A stretch of DNA of 31,040 nucleotides from NCBI GenBank assembly GCA_964384805.1, contig CAYLLO010000012.1:1-31040 (forward strand), in the 5' to 3' direction. Shown here in pieces: positions 7,459 to 15,915 of this stretch (positions are counted from its first letter, which is position 1; each line of letters starts with the position of its first letter). Source of the stretch: HGM10611 sp964384805. GTDB lineage: Bacteria > Bacillota_I > Bacilli_A > ML615J-28 > CAG-313. Both the position numbers and the translations under genes were made by a program. The notes under the pieces were generated by a model. It saw only the letters and a list, made by a program, of their open reading frames with translations, ran no database searches and was not told where the DNA came from.

Positions 7459-8586
7459 TTAATTTTTAAACCAATCATTATATATTTGTTCTATATTTTT
7501 TTCACTTATTATTCCTAAATCATAAGCTTCTTGTAAATTATAAAACTCAGCATTATGATAAACTATATATTCTACACTACTAAAAAAGTTAAAAGTATAT
7601 GCTCCAATTTTTTCTTCTGTTTCGGTTACCTCTTTTTGTGAAATATGCACTTCTAAATATATTGCATCCCCATAAAGATTGGGTTTTTCACTATCAAATG
7701 GTACGAAATATTTTATATCCCATAAAATATCTGGATATTTAGTAACAATAATTTTATCATAGTACTTCTTAACAATATTTCTTAGAGCCTGATGCGTTAA
7801 TCGATTATCAACATAGATATCGGAAGAAGAATAACCATAATATTTAGTAAATATTGTTTCTACATCATCGTTATTTAAAATTCCTAAATCATAGGCTTCT
7901 TGTTGATTATATTCTTTGCTATTATATACTACTCTAATCCCTTCAAATCTGTTTTTATTGTAAACATAATAATCTAGAAATTCAACATAGTCAATATCTG
8001 GTACTACTTCATATCCGAGATAATAACTAACATAAGCCCCATTATATTCTCCTAGGTATTTAACAACAGAATTATATGAAATGGCTTCTTTTAGTTTTAG
8101 ATATATTTCTTCAGTCAATCCCTGTTCTTTTAATTCATCTGTAATCTTAAAAAATTCTTCTGTTATTTTCTCAAAATATTCATCAAAATACTCTTTTATT
8201 TTTTGAATATTCTTTATAGTTAATAATTTTTGGTCATAAGCTTCTTGTAAACTATAAAAATTATCATTATAATATACCACTAAAGGATTAGTCACATAAT
8301 AGTATCTTAGATAATTGAAACTATACTTTTCTATAGACTCTTCATAATTAGTTAAATATTCATTAAAAGGAGTGTTTAGTATAACAATATATTTATCATC
8401 AAAGGCCCCAAAAAAATGATAAATTTTTATTAACTCACTATTTACGTTGTATTTTTTTGAAGCAGCATAAATAATTTCATTTTCCATCTCTTCAGTTAGA
8501 GTGCCCGTATACTCTTTATCAGCACATGATATTAAACTAAAACTTAATAATATAACTAATAACATTATACTAATTTTTTTAATCAT
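7459..8586 (-). CDS. Lipoprotein with three EAYD-type repeats
   Basis: 375 residues. A type II signal peptide with lipobox LISC and Cys21 predicts a lipid-anchored protein on the outer face of the membrane. Three internal repeats are visible at about 103-130, 218-245 and 340-368. Each reads roughly VVY(Y/H)Nxx(F/E)YxxQEAYDxGIL, followed by a helix containing (D/N)I or DV. The last lies at the very C-terminus. The spacing is uneven (about 115 and 122 residues), so the repeats probably cap or link larger, Tyr-rich domains (about 45-100, 170-215 and 250-340). The motif recurs, as I recall, in uncharacterised Bacillota surface proteins and loosely resembles plakin-type repeats. I know no function. 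GAGGAT precedes the start, and a near-consensus promoter at 8777-8806 suggests strong constitutive expression. Confidence 0.8.
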   Translation of the reverse strand: MIKKISIMLLVILLSFSLISCADKEYTGTLTEEMENEIIYAASKKYNVNSELIKIYHFFGAFDDKYIVILNTPFNEYLTNYEESIEKYSFNYLRYYYVTNPLVVYYNDNFYSLQEAYDQKLLTIKNIQKIKEYFDEYFEKITEEFFKITDELKEQGLTEEIYLKLKEAISYNSVVKYLGEYNGAYVSYYLGYEVVPDIDYVEFLDYYVYNKNRFEGIRVVYNSKEYNQQEAYDLGILNNDDVETIFTKYYGYSSSDIYVDNRLTHQALRNIVKKYYDKIIVTKYPDILWDIKYFVPFDSEKPNLYGDAIYLEVHISQKEVTETEEKIGAYTFNFFSSVEYIVYHNAEFYNLQEAYDLGIISEKNIEQIYNDWFKN

Positions 8587-8774
8587 TTTTTATCCTCTTC
8601 TTTTATTATTTTATTTTCTACCACTGGTGGCAAAGTTGTTACTGCCGAACAATATCTACAAGCATATCTTGGCAATGTCGCTGATGGACTGATTAAATAC
8701 CATTCATGATTTTCTGCAACCAAAATATTACAATAATTAATAAACTTTCTTAAAATATAAGTTTTCCCACATTT
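8583..8774 (-). pseudogene. Possible decayed zinc-ribbon reading frame in the lipoprotein leader
   Basis: An open frame of 63 codons without any ATG runs from just after two in-frame TAA codons to a TGA that overlaps the lipoprotein ATG (ATGA). The translation begins KCGKTYILRKF, continues with NHEWYLISPSATLP and contains an A-C-R-Y-C pair, so it reads like the rest of a small zinc-ribbon protein that has lost its first Cys and its start codon. The -10 hexamer of the lipoprotein promoter lies where the N-terminus would have been. A TTG at 8723 could start a 46-residue product but has no ribosome binding site. The alternatives are a structured 5' leader or chance. Of the 377-bp gap 8587-8963, this covers half; the rest holds the promoter at 8777-8806 and the rbfA terminator. 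Confidence 0.35.
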
Positions 8775-8776
8775 TT

Positions 8777-8806
8777 ATTATATCATTTAAAATAAATCAT
8801 TGTCAA
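8777..8806 (-). promoter_or_regulatory. Near-consensus sigma-A promoter of the repeat lipoprotein gene
   Basis: On the minus strand TTGACA (8801-8806), an 18-base spacer and TATAAT (8777-8782). Both hexamers are perfect matches. The predicted transcript has a leader of about 185 nt before the lipoprotein start at 8586. Confidence 0.75.
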
Positions 8807-8883
8807 TTGTTTGTATAAAATAGCGCTCATATTTATTGTTATACGTTGTAGTTTTTTCTATCGATGTGTGTTTTTACAGAACC

Positions 8884-8928
8884 TAAAAAAAATACCAAAA
8901 TCAAATAAAATACTGCTGATTTTGGTAT
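8884..8928 (-). terminator. Terminator of the rimP-rbfA operon
   Basis: A perfect 12-bp stem (ATACCAAAATCA at 8892-8903 with its complement at 8917-8928), a 13-base loop and, on the minus strand, a run of eight T. It begins 36 bases beyond the rbfA stop and marks the end of the translation-factor operon. Confidence 0.85.
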
Positions 8929-8963
8929 AAATGCCTATGTCATTTTTGTATGTGATATGTTGT

Positions 8964-9305
8964 TTAATTTTTATTTAAGCCTTTTAAAATTTGGTCTATT
9001 TTTTCCCCATATGCGAGTGATTCATCTAGTTTAAATCTTAACTCTGGCGTTTTTCTAACCTCTAATCGATGTGACAATTCACTGCGTAAAAAACCTTTAG
9101 CTTGTTCTAAAGCCTCAATTGTCGCTTTTTGTTCTGCGTCATCTCCTCGAACGATAAACCAAATGGTTGCTACAGATAAATCATTAGTTACAACAACTTT
9201 AGTAATTGAAACGTATTTTAGAAGATTATTTTTAGTTTCCATTAAAAGGATTGTAGATAATTCTCTTTCAATGATTTTAGCAATTCTTTCTGCGTGATGA
9301 GCCAT
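8964..9305 (-). CDS. rbfA: 30S ribosome-binding factor A
   Basis: 113 residues, standard length for RbfA, a small KH-like protein that binds immature 30S subunits and helps finish 16S rRNA 5'-end processing. Typical features are an N-terminal basic helix (HAERIAKIIERELSTIL), the VVVTNDLSVATIWF strand region, and a C-terminal RKTPELRFKLDES segment ending in YGEKIDQIL. One base separates the infB TAA from the ATG, and its ribosome binding site (AAAGGGAT) lies inside the last infB codons, so translation is probably coupled. It is the last gene of the operon. Confidence 0.95.
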   Translation of the reverse strand: MAHHAERIAKIIERELSTILLMETKNNLLKYVSITKVVVTNDLSVATIWFIVRGDDAEQKATIEALEQAKGFLRSELSHRLEVRKTPELRFKLDESLAYGEKIDQILKGLNKN

Positions 9306-9306
9306 A

Positions 9307-11658
9307 TTAATCCCTTTCTACTTCTTCTAATACAAAACATTCAATGATGTCATCAATTTTAATATCATTAAAGTGTTCAATAGTTAAACCACAATCAAAT
9401 CCGGCTTTTACTTCTTTAACATCATCTTTGAAACGTTTTAGTGAAGAAACTTTACCAGTATAAATAACAATACTATTTCTAATTACCCGCACTCCAGCAT
9501 TACGAGAAACATAACCATTTGTGACATAGCATCCTGCAATGGTTCCAACTTTAGAAACTTTATATATTTCTCTAACCACAGCTTGACCTGTTTCTTTTTC
9601 TTCAAATACCGGATCAAGTAATCCTTTAACAGCTTTTTCGATATCTTCTTGGAGTTTATAAATAATATTATACAAACGAATTTCAATACCCTTTGATTTA
9701 GCTAAATCACTAATATTAGCCATTGGTCGAATATTGAAACCAATAATTACGGCTTGTGAGGCAATCGCAAGATTAATATCAGTTTCAGTAATTCCTCCAA
9801 CACGGGAAGAAATAACATTTATTTTAGTACCTTCAATATTAATTTTATCAAGTAATCCTTTAATTGCTTCAATAGAACCTTGAACATCACACTTAATAAT
9901 TAAGTTTAAGTTCTTTAATCCTTCATCACCTTGATTTTTTAATAAATCATTTAATGATACACCTTTGCCGACGCCCATTTCTTCATTGAAACGATTACGC
10001 GTTCTTGTTTCAGAAATTTCACGTGCTTTACGTTCATCATTTAAAATCATAAATTTATCACCTGCACATGGAACATCAGTAATACCTGTTATTTCTACTG
10101 GTTTTGATGGCCCAGCACTTGTTAAACCTTTACCTTTTTCATCTTGCATTGCCCGAATCTTTCCAAAAGTATTACCAACAACAATGATATCACCAACTTT
10201 AACAGTTCCGTTTTGAACAAGAAGAGTTGCTACTGGTCCACGACCTTTATCAAGTTTAGCCTCAATTACTGTACCTACCCCTAAACGATTAGGATTCGCT
10301 TTATATTCTTTTAGTTGACTCACTAAAACAACCATTTCCAATAATTCATCAACCCCTTGACCATTTAAAGCTGAGATTGGGACAAAAATGGTATCCCCAC
10401 CCCATTCTTCCGCAAGTAAGTTATATTCCGTTAATTCTTGTTTAATCCGATCTGGATTAGCCCCTGGTTTATCCATTTTGTTAACCGCAACAATAATGGG
10501 AACTCCAGCCGCTTGAGCATGTTCAATTGCTTCTTTAGTTTGAGGCATAACTCCATCATCAGAGGCGACAACTAGAATTACAATATCCGTAATTTGGGCT
10601 CCACGTGCTCGCATTTCTGTAAATGCCGCATGACCAGGAGTGTCAATAAAGGTAATAATTGAACCATTTTTTTCAACTTGATAAGCCCCAATGTGTTGTG
10701 TAATCCCACCGGCTTCGCCTTTTACGACATGACTGCTACGAATTGTATCAAGTAATGTTGTTTTACCATGGTCAACGTGTCCCATAATTGTTACTATTAC
10801 GGGACGTTCAACTAAATCTGCTGGATCATCAACAATATTCATTTCATCAAAACGAGTCATATCCGTAATTTCTTTATCTTTTACTTCGAAGTTATATTCT
10901 AAAGCGATTAATTCAATTATATCACGTTCTAAAGAATTAGTGGCTCCAGCCATAACTCCAATTGACATAAATAATTTTTTAACTAGTTCTGTAACACCAA
11001 TGTTCATAGCTTCTGCTACTTCTTGAACAGTCATCCCTACTTCATAGTAAATAACCCCTTTTTCAGCTTGTTTTTTACTAGGAATATTGCTTGTACGTTT
11101 TTCGGTTTTGTTAACATTTCGGTTCTTAATATTTTTCTTACGACGACGTGAATCTCCACCACTATAGTCATCAGTTGATTCTTTATGCTTAGAACGATTT
11201 TCACGGCGAATATTGTATTCATCTTCTTCTAAATATTCCGCATACTTTGTCAAAGTAGCCTCGTCAACCCGCGGTTTTACTTCTTCTGTTTTTAAAGTTT
11301 TCATAACTCTTACTGGTTCTTCAATTTTAACTGGTTTAATCGGTTCTACTTGTTTTGATTCTACTTTCTTTTCTTCTTTTTTATCTGGTTGTACAGATTT
11401 TTTTTCAACTGATTTAACCTTATTATCCTCTTTTGATTTTCCAGGAATTACTACTGAATTTGTAGGTTTTGGTTTTTTAATTTGTTTTCCTGATTTAAAG
11501 GGATATTCTACATTATATCTTTTAGCAAGTTTTTTTTCTGTATCTTTATCTACCATTGACTCTTCTTTTTGATCAATATTCACTCCTACATTTTCCAATA
11601 AATCTAAGAGTTCGGAAATTCCTACATTAAAAATCTCTGCTAATTCTTTAACCTTCAT
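9307..11658 (-). CDS. infB: Translation initiation factor IF-2
   Basis: 783 residues. IF-2 is the GTPase that brings fMet-tRNA to the ribosome and joins the subunits. There are two copies of the IF2_N helical module (about 1-45 and 205-258) around a long Lys/Glu/Pro-rich linker. The G domain follows, with GHVDHGKT at 293-300, DTPGH at 339-343 and NKMD at 393-396, then the domains that bind tRNA and the ribosome. The linker is highly charged and probably disordered (about 55-200), as is usual for IF-2. The start overlaps the end of ylxQ by 11 bases. I see one product only; internal initiation producing a shorter IF-2 form is possible but not evident. Confidence 0.97.
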   Translation of the reverse strand: MKVKELAEIFNVGISELLDLLENVGVNIDQKEESMVDKDTEKKLAKRYNVEYPFKSGKQIKKPKPTNSVVIPGKSKEDNKVKSVEKKSVQPDKKEEKKVESKQVEPIKPVKIEEPVRVMKTLKTEEVKPRVDEATLTKYAEYLEEDEYNIRRENRSKHKESTDDYSGGDSRRRKKNIKNRNVNKTEKRTSNIPSKKQAEKGVIYYEVGMTVQEVAEAMNIGVTELVKKLFMSIGVMAGATNSLERDIIELIALEYNFEVKDKEITDMTRFDEMNIVDDPADLVERPVIVTIMGHVDHGKTTLLDTIRSSHVVKGEAGGITQHIGAYQVEKNGSIITFIDTPGHAAFTEMRARGAQITDIVILVVASDDGVMPQTKEAIEHAQAAGVPIIVAVNKMDKPGANPDRIKQELTEYNLLAEEWGGDTIFVPISALNGQGVDELLEMVVLVSQLKEYKANPNRLGVGTVIEAKLDKGRGPVATLLVQNGTVKVGDIIVVGNTFGKIRAMQDEKGKGLTSAGPSKPVEITGITDVPCAGDKFMILNDERKAREISETRTRNRFNEEMGVGKGVSLNDLLKNQGDEGLKNLNLIIKCDVQGSIEAIKGLLDKINIEGTKINVISSRVGGITETDINLAIASQAVIIGFNIRPMANISDLAKSKGIEIRLYNIIYKLQEDIEKAVKGLLDPVFEEKETGQAVVREIYKVSKVGTIAGCYVTNGYVSRNAGVRVIRNSIVIYTGKVSSLKRFKDDVKEVKAGFDCGLTIEHFNDIKIDDIIECFVLEEVERD

Positions 11659-11977
11659 AAGCTACCTCTCTTTCTACTTCCTTCAAGAAAGCTTTTGCTA
11701 GTCCATCATCAGTAATTGCCATAATCATTAAATGATCAGCCCCTACCGCATTTGATAACTCTACTGAACTAAAAACTTCACACACTTGAATTTGATAATA
11801 AAATGCTTTTTTAATAATTTTGTCTTTGGTATTGTTGGAAGCATCGTTTGCTAGAAGAAGGATTTTAATTTTACTTGTCGGTAAAGATTTTATTACCATG
11901 TCAGTTCCACAAATTAAATTTCCACTTCTTTTGGCGATGCCTAAATAATTAAGCGAACGTCTATTCAAACTATTCAC
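11648..11977 (-). CDS. ylxQ: YlxQ, L7Ae-family RNA-binding protein
   Basis: 109 residues with the L7Ae/L30e fold: LNYLGIAKRSGNLICG at the N-terminus, then KILLLANDASNNTKDKI, and a hydrophobic AVGADHLMIMAITDDGLA segment. Members bind kink-turn RNA; YlxQ has a conserved place between ylxR and infB in Bacilli, though its cellular role is poorly defined. The start is GTG (11975-11977), directly abutting the ylxR TAG with no gap, and its 3' end overlaps infB by 11 bases, so it should be translated by coupling. Confidence 0.92.
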   Translation of the reverse strand: MNSLNRRSLNYLGIAKRSGNLICGTDMVIKSLPTSKIKILLLANDASNNTKDKIIKKAFYYQIQVCEVFSSVELSNAVGADHLMIMAITDDGLAKAFLKEVEREVAYEG

Positions 11978-12244
11978 CTATTCATCAACTAATAAAGCAA
12001 GGAGCTCTTCATATATTTCATCTGCTACTTTAACTTCTAAAAAACGATCTAACATGTGGCGTTTTTTTGCATTATTTATCGCAACTTTATCTTTTGAAAC
12101 ATATACTCCATGTCCACGTACTTTTCCTGTTGTATCCACACAAACATTTCCTTCTGGTGTTCTTACAACTCTAAACATTTCCATTTTGGGATGTTGGGTA
12201 TTAGTTACAACACATTTTCTTAAAGGTATTTTCTTTTCTTTCAT
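11978..12244 (-). CDS. rnpM: YlxR / RnpM, RNase P modulator
   Basis: 88 residues of the YlxR family. The signature begins PLRKCVVTN (Cys11) and includes FRVVRTPEGNVCVD and GKVRGHGVYVSK (about 40-51), corresponding to the family's GRGAY-like RNA-binding surface. The B. subtilis homologue was renamed RnpM because it binds RNase P RNA and dampens its activity. The ribosome binding site AAGGTGA overlaps the nusA stop region 8 bases upstream. Its position between nusA and ylxQ is the conserved one. Confidence 0.92.
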   Translation of the reverse strand: MKEKKIPLRKCVVTNTQHPKMEMFRVVRTPEGNVCVDTTGKVRGHGVYVSKDKVAINNAKKRHMLDRFLEVKVADEIYEELLALLVDE

Positions 12245-12252
12245 GTTTCACC

Positions 12253-13338
12253 TTATTTTACCGTTACATTAGGTTTAAATTTTAACCCTTCTTTATAAGC
12301 TGTAGACTCATTTTTAATATCAATTTTCCATCCTGATACTTGTGATGCTAAACGAGCATTTTGCCCACCTTTTCCAATTGCTAAAGAGAATTGGTCATCA
12401 GGGACAATAACTAAAGATTTATGTTCTTTTTCATCAACCAACACACTAATTACTCGGGCTGGTGTAAGAGCCTCAGCAATTAAATTAATTGGATTATCAC
12501 TCCAATTAAAGATATCTACACGTTCACCATTTAAAGCATTATTGATTTGTTTAATACGAACTCCCCCAATACCAACACAGGCTCCTTTGGGATCAACCAT
12601 TTCATTATTGCTCTTAACCCCTATTTTAGTTCTTGATCCTGGGTCTCTGGAAATACCCATAATTTCAATTACTCCACTAGCAACCTCTGGAATATTGGTT
12701 TCAAATAAACGTTTAACAATATCTTTATGAACACGCGAAACATATACTTTTGGTCCTTTAGTTGTTTCTTCAACTTTAGTAATATATACTTTAACAGTAT
12801 CACCTTCAGTAAATATTTCTCCTGGTAAGGCTTCTTTAATTGGCATATATGCATCATAATCTAAACCAATGTTTAAAATAATCGCATCTTCAGTTACGTG
12901 ATGAACAACGGCCGAAATCATTTCATTTTCACGTTCTTTAAAAAACTCATATGCTCTTATGCGACCAAGTTCTTTTAGTCCTTGCATAAAAACTTGTTTA
13001 AATTGGGAAGCTCCTTTACGACCAATATTCTTTTCAATATTGATTTCTTTTTTAAATTTAGTTCCAACCTTGGCATTTTCTTTCAATTCTTTACCTTCTT
13101 CTAAAGTAATTTGTCCAGGAACGCCTTCTGGATCAATTTCTGCCACCACATATTTATATTCAAAAATACGAATACGTTTTTTTTCTTCACTAAATTCCAC
13201 TTGAATATCTCCAGTATACCCTTCTATTGCGCAAGCCTTTTTTAATGCTACCGCAACTTTATCTAAAACGTCATGAATTTCTAAGTTTCTTTCGCTCGCA
13301 ACAATTTCTAGTGTTTCATAAAATCCTTTACTTGTCAT
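12253..13338 (-). CDS. nusA: Transcription termination/antitermination factor NusA
   Basis: 361 residues, the short Bacillota form without the C-terminal acidic repeats of E. coli NusA. Order: an N-terminal RNA-polymerase-binding domain (about 1-130, including GRKGASQFKQVFMQGLKE), an S1 domain (about 135-200), then two KH domains, with VGIGGVRIKQINNALNGERVD in the first and VPDDQFSLAIGKGGQNARLAS in the second. NusA promotes pausing, intrinsic termination and coupling to ribosome synthesis. The start has a perfect AGGAGG 6 bases upstream, and the gene is 8 bp downstream of rimP. Confidence 0.97.
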   Translation of the reverse strand: MTSKGFYETLEIVASERNLEIHDVLDKVAVALKKACAIEGYTGDIQVEFSEEKKRIRIFEYKYVVAEIDPEGVPGQITLEEGKELKENAKVGTKFKKEINIEKNIGRKGASQFKQVFMQGLKELGRIRAYEFFKERENEMISAVVHHVTEDAIILNIGLDYDAYMPIKEALPGEIFTEGDTVKVYITKVEETTKGPKVYVSRVHKDIVKRLFETNIPEVASGVIEIMGISRDPGSRTKIGVKSNNEMVDPKGACVGIGGVRIKQINNALNGERVDIFNWSDNPINLIAEALTPARVISVLVDEKEHKSLVIVPDDQFSLAIGKGGQNARLASQVSGWKIDIKNESTAYKEGLKFKPNVTVK

Positions 13339-13346
13339 AATTCCTC

Positions 13347-13826
13347 CTAAAATTCTATAGCTAAACGTATTTTAGCAATTTTTTCATATGGTATTGTAAT
13401 TTCTTTTTTAAATTGTTTTACCTTAAAATTCATTGTTATCATATCATCTTCTACCACAAGTAATGTTCCTTCAAATTCTTTTTGGCTAATCTTTCCAATA
13501 GTCAATTTTTCATAAGTCTTTACATTAATATATTTACCAATACTTGCTTTAATTTCATCTAAGTTTCTAAGTTCTCTTTCTAATCCTACTGATGAAACTT
13601 CTAAATAATATTCTTTGTCAATAGGATCCATTTCATCCAAAATTAAGCCTACTTTTTCACTAATAAGGGTTGTATCATCAATATCAATCCCCCCTATTTT
13701 ATCAATTGTAAATCTTAAAATTAGTGTTCCAAACTCCTTAACTAACTCAACTTCCACTAGTTCCATTTGTTCATCTTCTACGCTTTTTTGACATGCCAGA
13801 AAGATTTTTTTTTCTAAATCATTCAT
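13347..13826 (-). CDS. rimP: Ribosome maturation factor RimP
   Basis: 159 residues, normal length. RimP acts in the cytoplasm on early 30S assembly. The N-terminal domain shows VEVELVKEFGTLILRFTIDK and a DPIDKEYYLEVSSVGLEREL segment, a family hallmark; the C-terminal part is an Sm-like barrel (about 90-155). It is the first gene of the operon, with AAGGTGAT 6 bases before ATG. A perfect sigma-A promoter and a leader hairpin lie upstream. The usual neighbours truB and ribF are absent after rbfA. Confidence 0.95.
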   Translation of the reverse strand: MNDLEKKIFLACQKSVEDEQMELVEVELVKEFGTLILRFTIDKIGGIDIDDTTLISEKVGLILDEMDPIDKEYYLEVSSVGLERELRNLDEIKASIGKYINVKTYEKLTIGKISQKEFEGTLLVVEDDMITMNFKVKQFKKEITIPYEKIAKIRLAIEF

Positions 13827-13848
13827 ATTATCACCTTTTCAAAGTAAA

Positions 13849-13870
13849 GAGTGAGCTTTTGCTCACCCTG
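13849..13870 (-). other. Hairpin in the rimP leader
   Basis: A 6-bp stem (GTGAGC with GCTCAC, four-base loop) plus two outer pairs around a mismatch, between the rimP promoter and its ribosome binding site. No T run follows on the minus strand, so it is not a simple terminator. It could be a mRNA-stabilising 5' hairpin or an autoregulatory site; no evidence decides. Confidence 0.45.
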
Positions 13871-13893
13871 CTAATCAATATCAGTACGTATAT

Positions 13894-13922
13894 ATTATAT
13901 CATCATTTATTAATTATGTCAA
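13894..13922 (-). promoter_or_regulatory. Consensus sigma-A promoter of the rimP-rbfA operon
   Basis: On the minus strand TTGACA (13917-13922), 17 bases, TATAAT (13894-13899): perfect consensus and spacing. A second, weaker extended -10 (TGATATAAT, 13969-13977) lies further upstream. The 310-bp gap 13827-14136 otherwise holds the leader hairpin and the promoter of the kinase-like gene. Confidence 0.8.
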
Positions 13923-14029
13923 TTAAAACAAATTTTATTTGTGGGTGGTGAAATATTATTACTTTATTATTATATCAAATGAAAGTGTCGAATACATAAG
14001 AAAATCGTTTTTTCTTTTATTTTTCAAAA

Positions 14030-14058
14030 TTTATACCTTCCTACAAAAGCAATATAAT
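14030..14058 (+). promoter_or_regulatory. Possible promoter of the TGS/uridine-kinase-like gene
   Basis: TTTATA (14030-14035), 17 bases, TATAAT (14053-14058). The -35 is weak and the region is AT-rich. It would give a leader of about 70 nt. Confidence 0.4.
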
Positions 14059-14136
14059 ATAATTAAAAGAAATTTATAAGCAAATTATTTGAAAACCTTT
14101 TCACTTTTAAGTACAATATGGTCACGAGGTGAAAAA

Positions 14137-15780
14137 ATGGTAACAATTACAATAAAAAATCAAAAATTTTCTGTTTCGAAAGGAACAACCCCTCTTAGTC
14201 TGTTACCAGATGATATTCAAAAAAATTACTTTATTTGTTTGGTAAATGGAAGAGTAAGAGAATTAACTTATCCCCTAACATTTAATGCGGAAGTCGAGTA
14301 TTTAGATTTAAGGAATTCTGAAGCCGGTAAAGTCTATGAAGCGTCTTTGAGATATGTTATTTCTAAAGCATTCTTTAATTTATATCCTACTACTTCTATT
14401 CGTTTTAGTTATAATGTGTCTAGAAGTATTTTATGTTTGACTACTAATAAAGACTTTATTATCGATGTACCAGTGGTAAAGGCCATTCATAGTGAAGTTC
14501 AAAGAATCATTGCATCAGATCTTCCAATTGAAAGAGTTACGGTTAGTTTAGATGAAGCCAAAAAAATTTATCAAGACTTAGGAATGCATGATAAAATTGA
14601 CATTTTAACTTATCGTCCAGAACGTGATGTTCACTTATATAAATGTGGCAATTATTTAAATTATATGCATACTTATATGGTTCCTTCAACAGGTTATTTA
14701 AAAGAATATATTATAAAACCTTATAGTCCAGGATTAATTATTCAATACCCCCGTTATGAATTGAATGGGCAAATACCTGTTTTTCAAGATGCCCCAGTAT
14801 ATGGTAGAACTCTAAAACGTGCTTATGAATGGGCTAAAATGATTGATTCTCAAACAATCTACGACATTAATCAGAAGGTATCCCCTAATAACATTGTTGA
14901 TTTTATCCAAACATGTGAAACGAAACACAACAATATGATTGCCGAATTAGGAAAAATGATTGCTGATGATATTCAAAATATTAGATTGATTGCGATTGCT
15001 GGTCCATCAAGTAGCGGTAAAACTACTTTTTCTAATCGTTTGAGAATTGAACTTTTATCTAGAGGTATTAAACCGATTATGATTTCAATGGATGATTACT
15101 ATCTTGACCGTGACAAAATTGTACCAGGTCCTGATGGTAAACTAGATTTAGAGGATATTAATACTTTAGACATCGATTTATTTAATCAACATATGTATGC
15201 ACTTATTAATGGTGAGGAAGTAGAAATTCCTAAATTTGACTTTAATATTGCCAAAAGAGTAAAAGGGCATAAGTTAAAAGTTCCTGCTGATCAACCAATT
15301 ATCATTGAAGGAATCCATGCTTTAAATGAACAAATGAGTTCATTAATACCTAAACACCAAAAGTTCAAAATTTTTATTAGTCCTCAAATTCAAATAAATA
15401 TTGATAATTATAGTCCTATGAGCACTACCGATTTACGCTTAATTAGAAGGATTGTACGCGATAATCAGTTTAGAAATGCTCCTGCTAAACAGACTTTATC
15501 CATGTGGTCATCAGTTAGACGAGGCGAATTTAAATGGATTTATCCACACCAAGAAGGCGCTGATTATGTCTTTAACTCTGAGCTTACTTATGAACTTTGT
15601 GTTCTAAAAAAATATGCTATTCCCCTTCTTAAAGATATTGGCCCAGAAGATGAATACTTTATCCTGGCCAATCGTCTTTTGAAATACCTAAAATATTTTA
15701 CCCCTATTGAAGAAGACGCAATTCCTTGCAATTCTCTTTTAAGAGAATTTATTGGTAACTCTTGTTTCTATGATGTGTAA
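14137..15780 (+). CDS. Nucleoside kinase with N-terminal TGS and ThrRS-like domains
   Basis: 547 residues from ATG 14137, chosen because GAGGTGA lies 6 bases upstream; the frame extends to a TTG at 14089 that lacks a ribosome binding site. About residues 1-60 look like a TGS domain (beta-grasp, as in threonyl-tRNA synthetase), and about 65-240 resemble the synthetase's second additional domain. The C-terminal half is a uridine-kinase-like P-loop NTPase: AIAGPSSSGKTT (P-loop 289-296), ISMDDYYLDR, DFNIAKR and IIEGIHALNE. This fused architecture is widespread in Bacillota and Thermotogota and is usually annotated as uridine kinase or nucleoside kinase. The real substrate and the reason for the tRNA-synthetase-like part are not established. 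It is a single-gene unit with a terminator after it. Confidence 0.88.
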   Translation: MVTITIKNQKFSVSKGTTPLSLLPDDIQKNYFICLVNGRVRELTYPLTFNAEVEYLDLRNSEAGKVYEASLRYVISKAFFNLYPTTSIRFSYNVSRSILCLTTNKDFIIDVPVVKAIHSEVQRIIASDLPIERVTVSLDEAKKIYQDLGMHDKIDILTYRPERDVHLYKCGNYLNYMHTYMVPSTGYLKEYIIKPYSPGLIIQYPRYELNGQIPVFQDAPVYGRTLKRAYEWAKMIDSQTIYDINQKVSPNNIVDFIQTCETKHNNMIAELGKMIADDIQNIRLIAIAGPSSSGKTTFSNRLRIELLSRGIKPIMISMDDYYLDRDKIVPGPDGKLDLEDINTLDIDLFNQHMYALINGEEVEIPKFDFNIAKRVKGHKLKVPADQPIIIEGIHALNEQMSSLIPKHQKFKIFISPQIQINIDNYSPMSTTDLRLIRRIVRDNQFRNAPAKQTLSMWSSVRRGEFKWIYPHQEGADYVFNSELTYELCVLKKYAIPLLKDIGPEDEYFILANRLLKYLKYFTPIEEDAIPCNSLLREFIGNSCFYDV

Positions 15781-15830
15781 AAAAGGGTTAGTCAGATAAA
15801 TTAACAAAATCCTTCCTCATAATCATTACT

Positions 15831-15896
15831 AAAAAAAGTACTCTTTTGTGCTATTAAGAACTACGAATTCTTACATAAGCACAATTGGGTACTTTT
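15831..15896. terminator. Large bidirectional terminator
   Basis: A tall, interrupted hairpin with three stem segments: AAAAGTAC/GTACTTTT (15834-15841 with 15889-15896), GTGCT/AGCAC and AAGAA/TTCTT. The outer arms provide T runs on both strands, seven T on the minus strand. It lies between the convergent kinase-like gene and the zinc-ribbon membrane protein gene. The preceding 50 bases show nothing recognisable. Confidence 0.75.
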
Positions 15897-15915
15897 ATTA
15901 TAATATTTATATTAA

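Noticed and set aside
8501..8692. Plus-strand open frame of 63 codons antisense to the start of the repeat lipoprotein gene
   Set aside because: It has no ribosome binding site, is mostly the complement of a signal peptide, and overlaps a gene with clear coding features.
8737..8772. ATG-initiated 11-codon peptide frame directly after the lipoprotein promoter, containing ENLYF
   Set aside because: The likeness to a viral protease site is coincidence, there is no ribosome binding site, and the frame stops at once.
11213..11572. Plus-strand open frame of 119 codons rich in Ser, Thr and Phe
   Set aside because: It is the complement of the Lys/Glu-rich linker of IF-2, which naturally leaves the antisense frame open.
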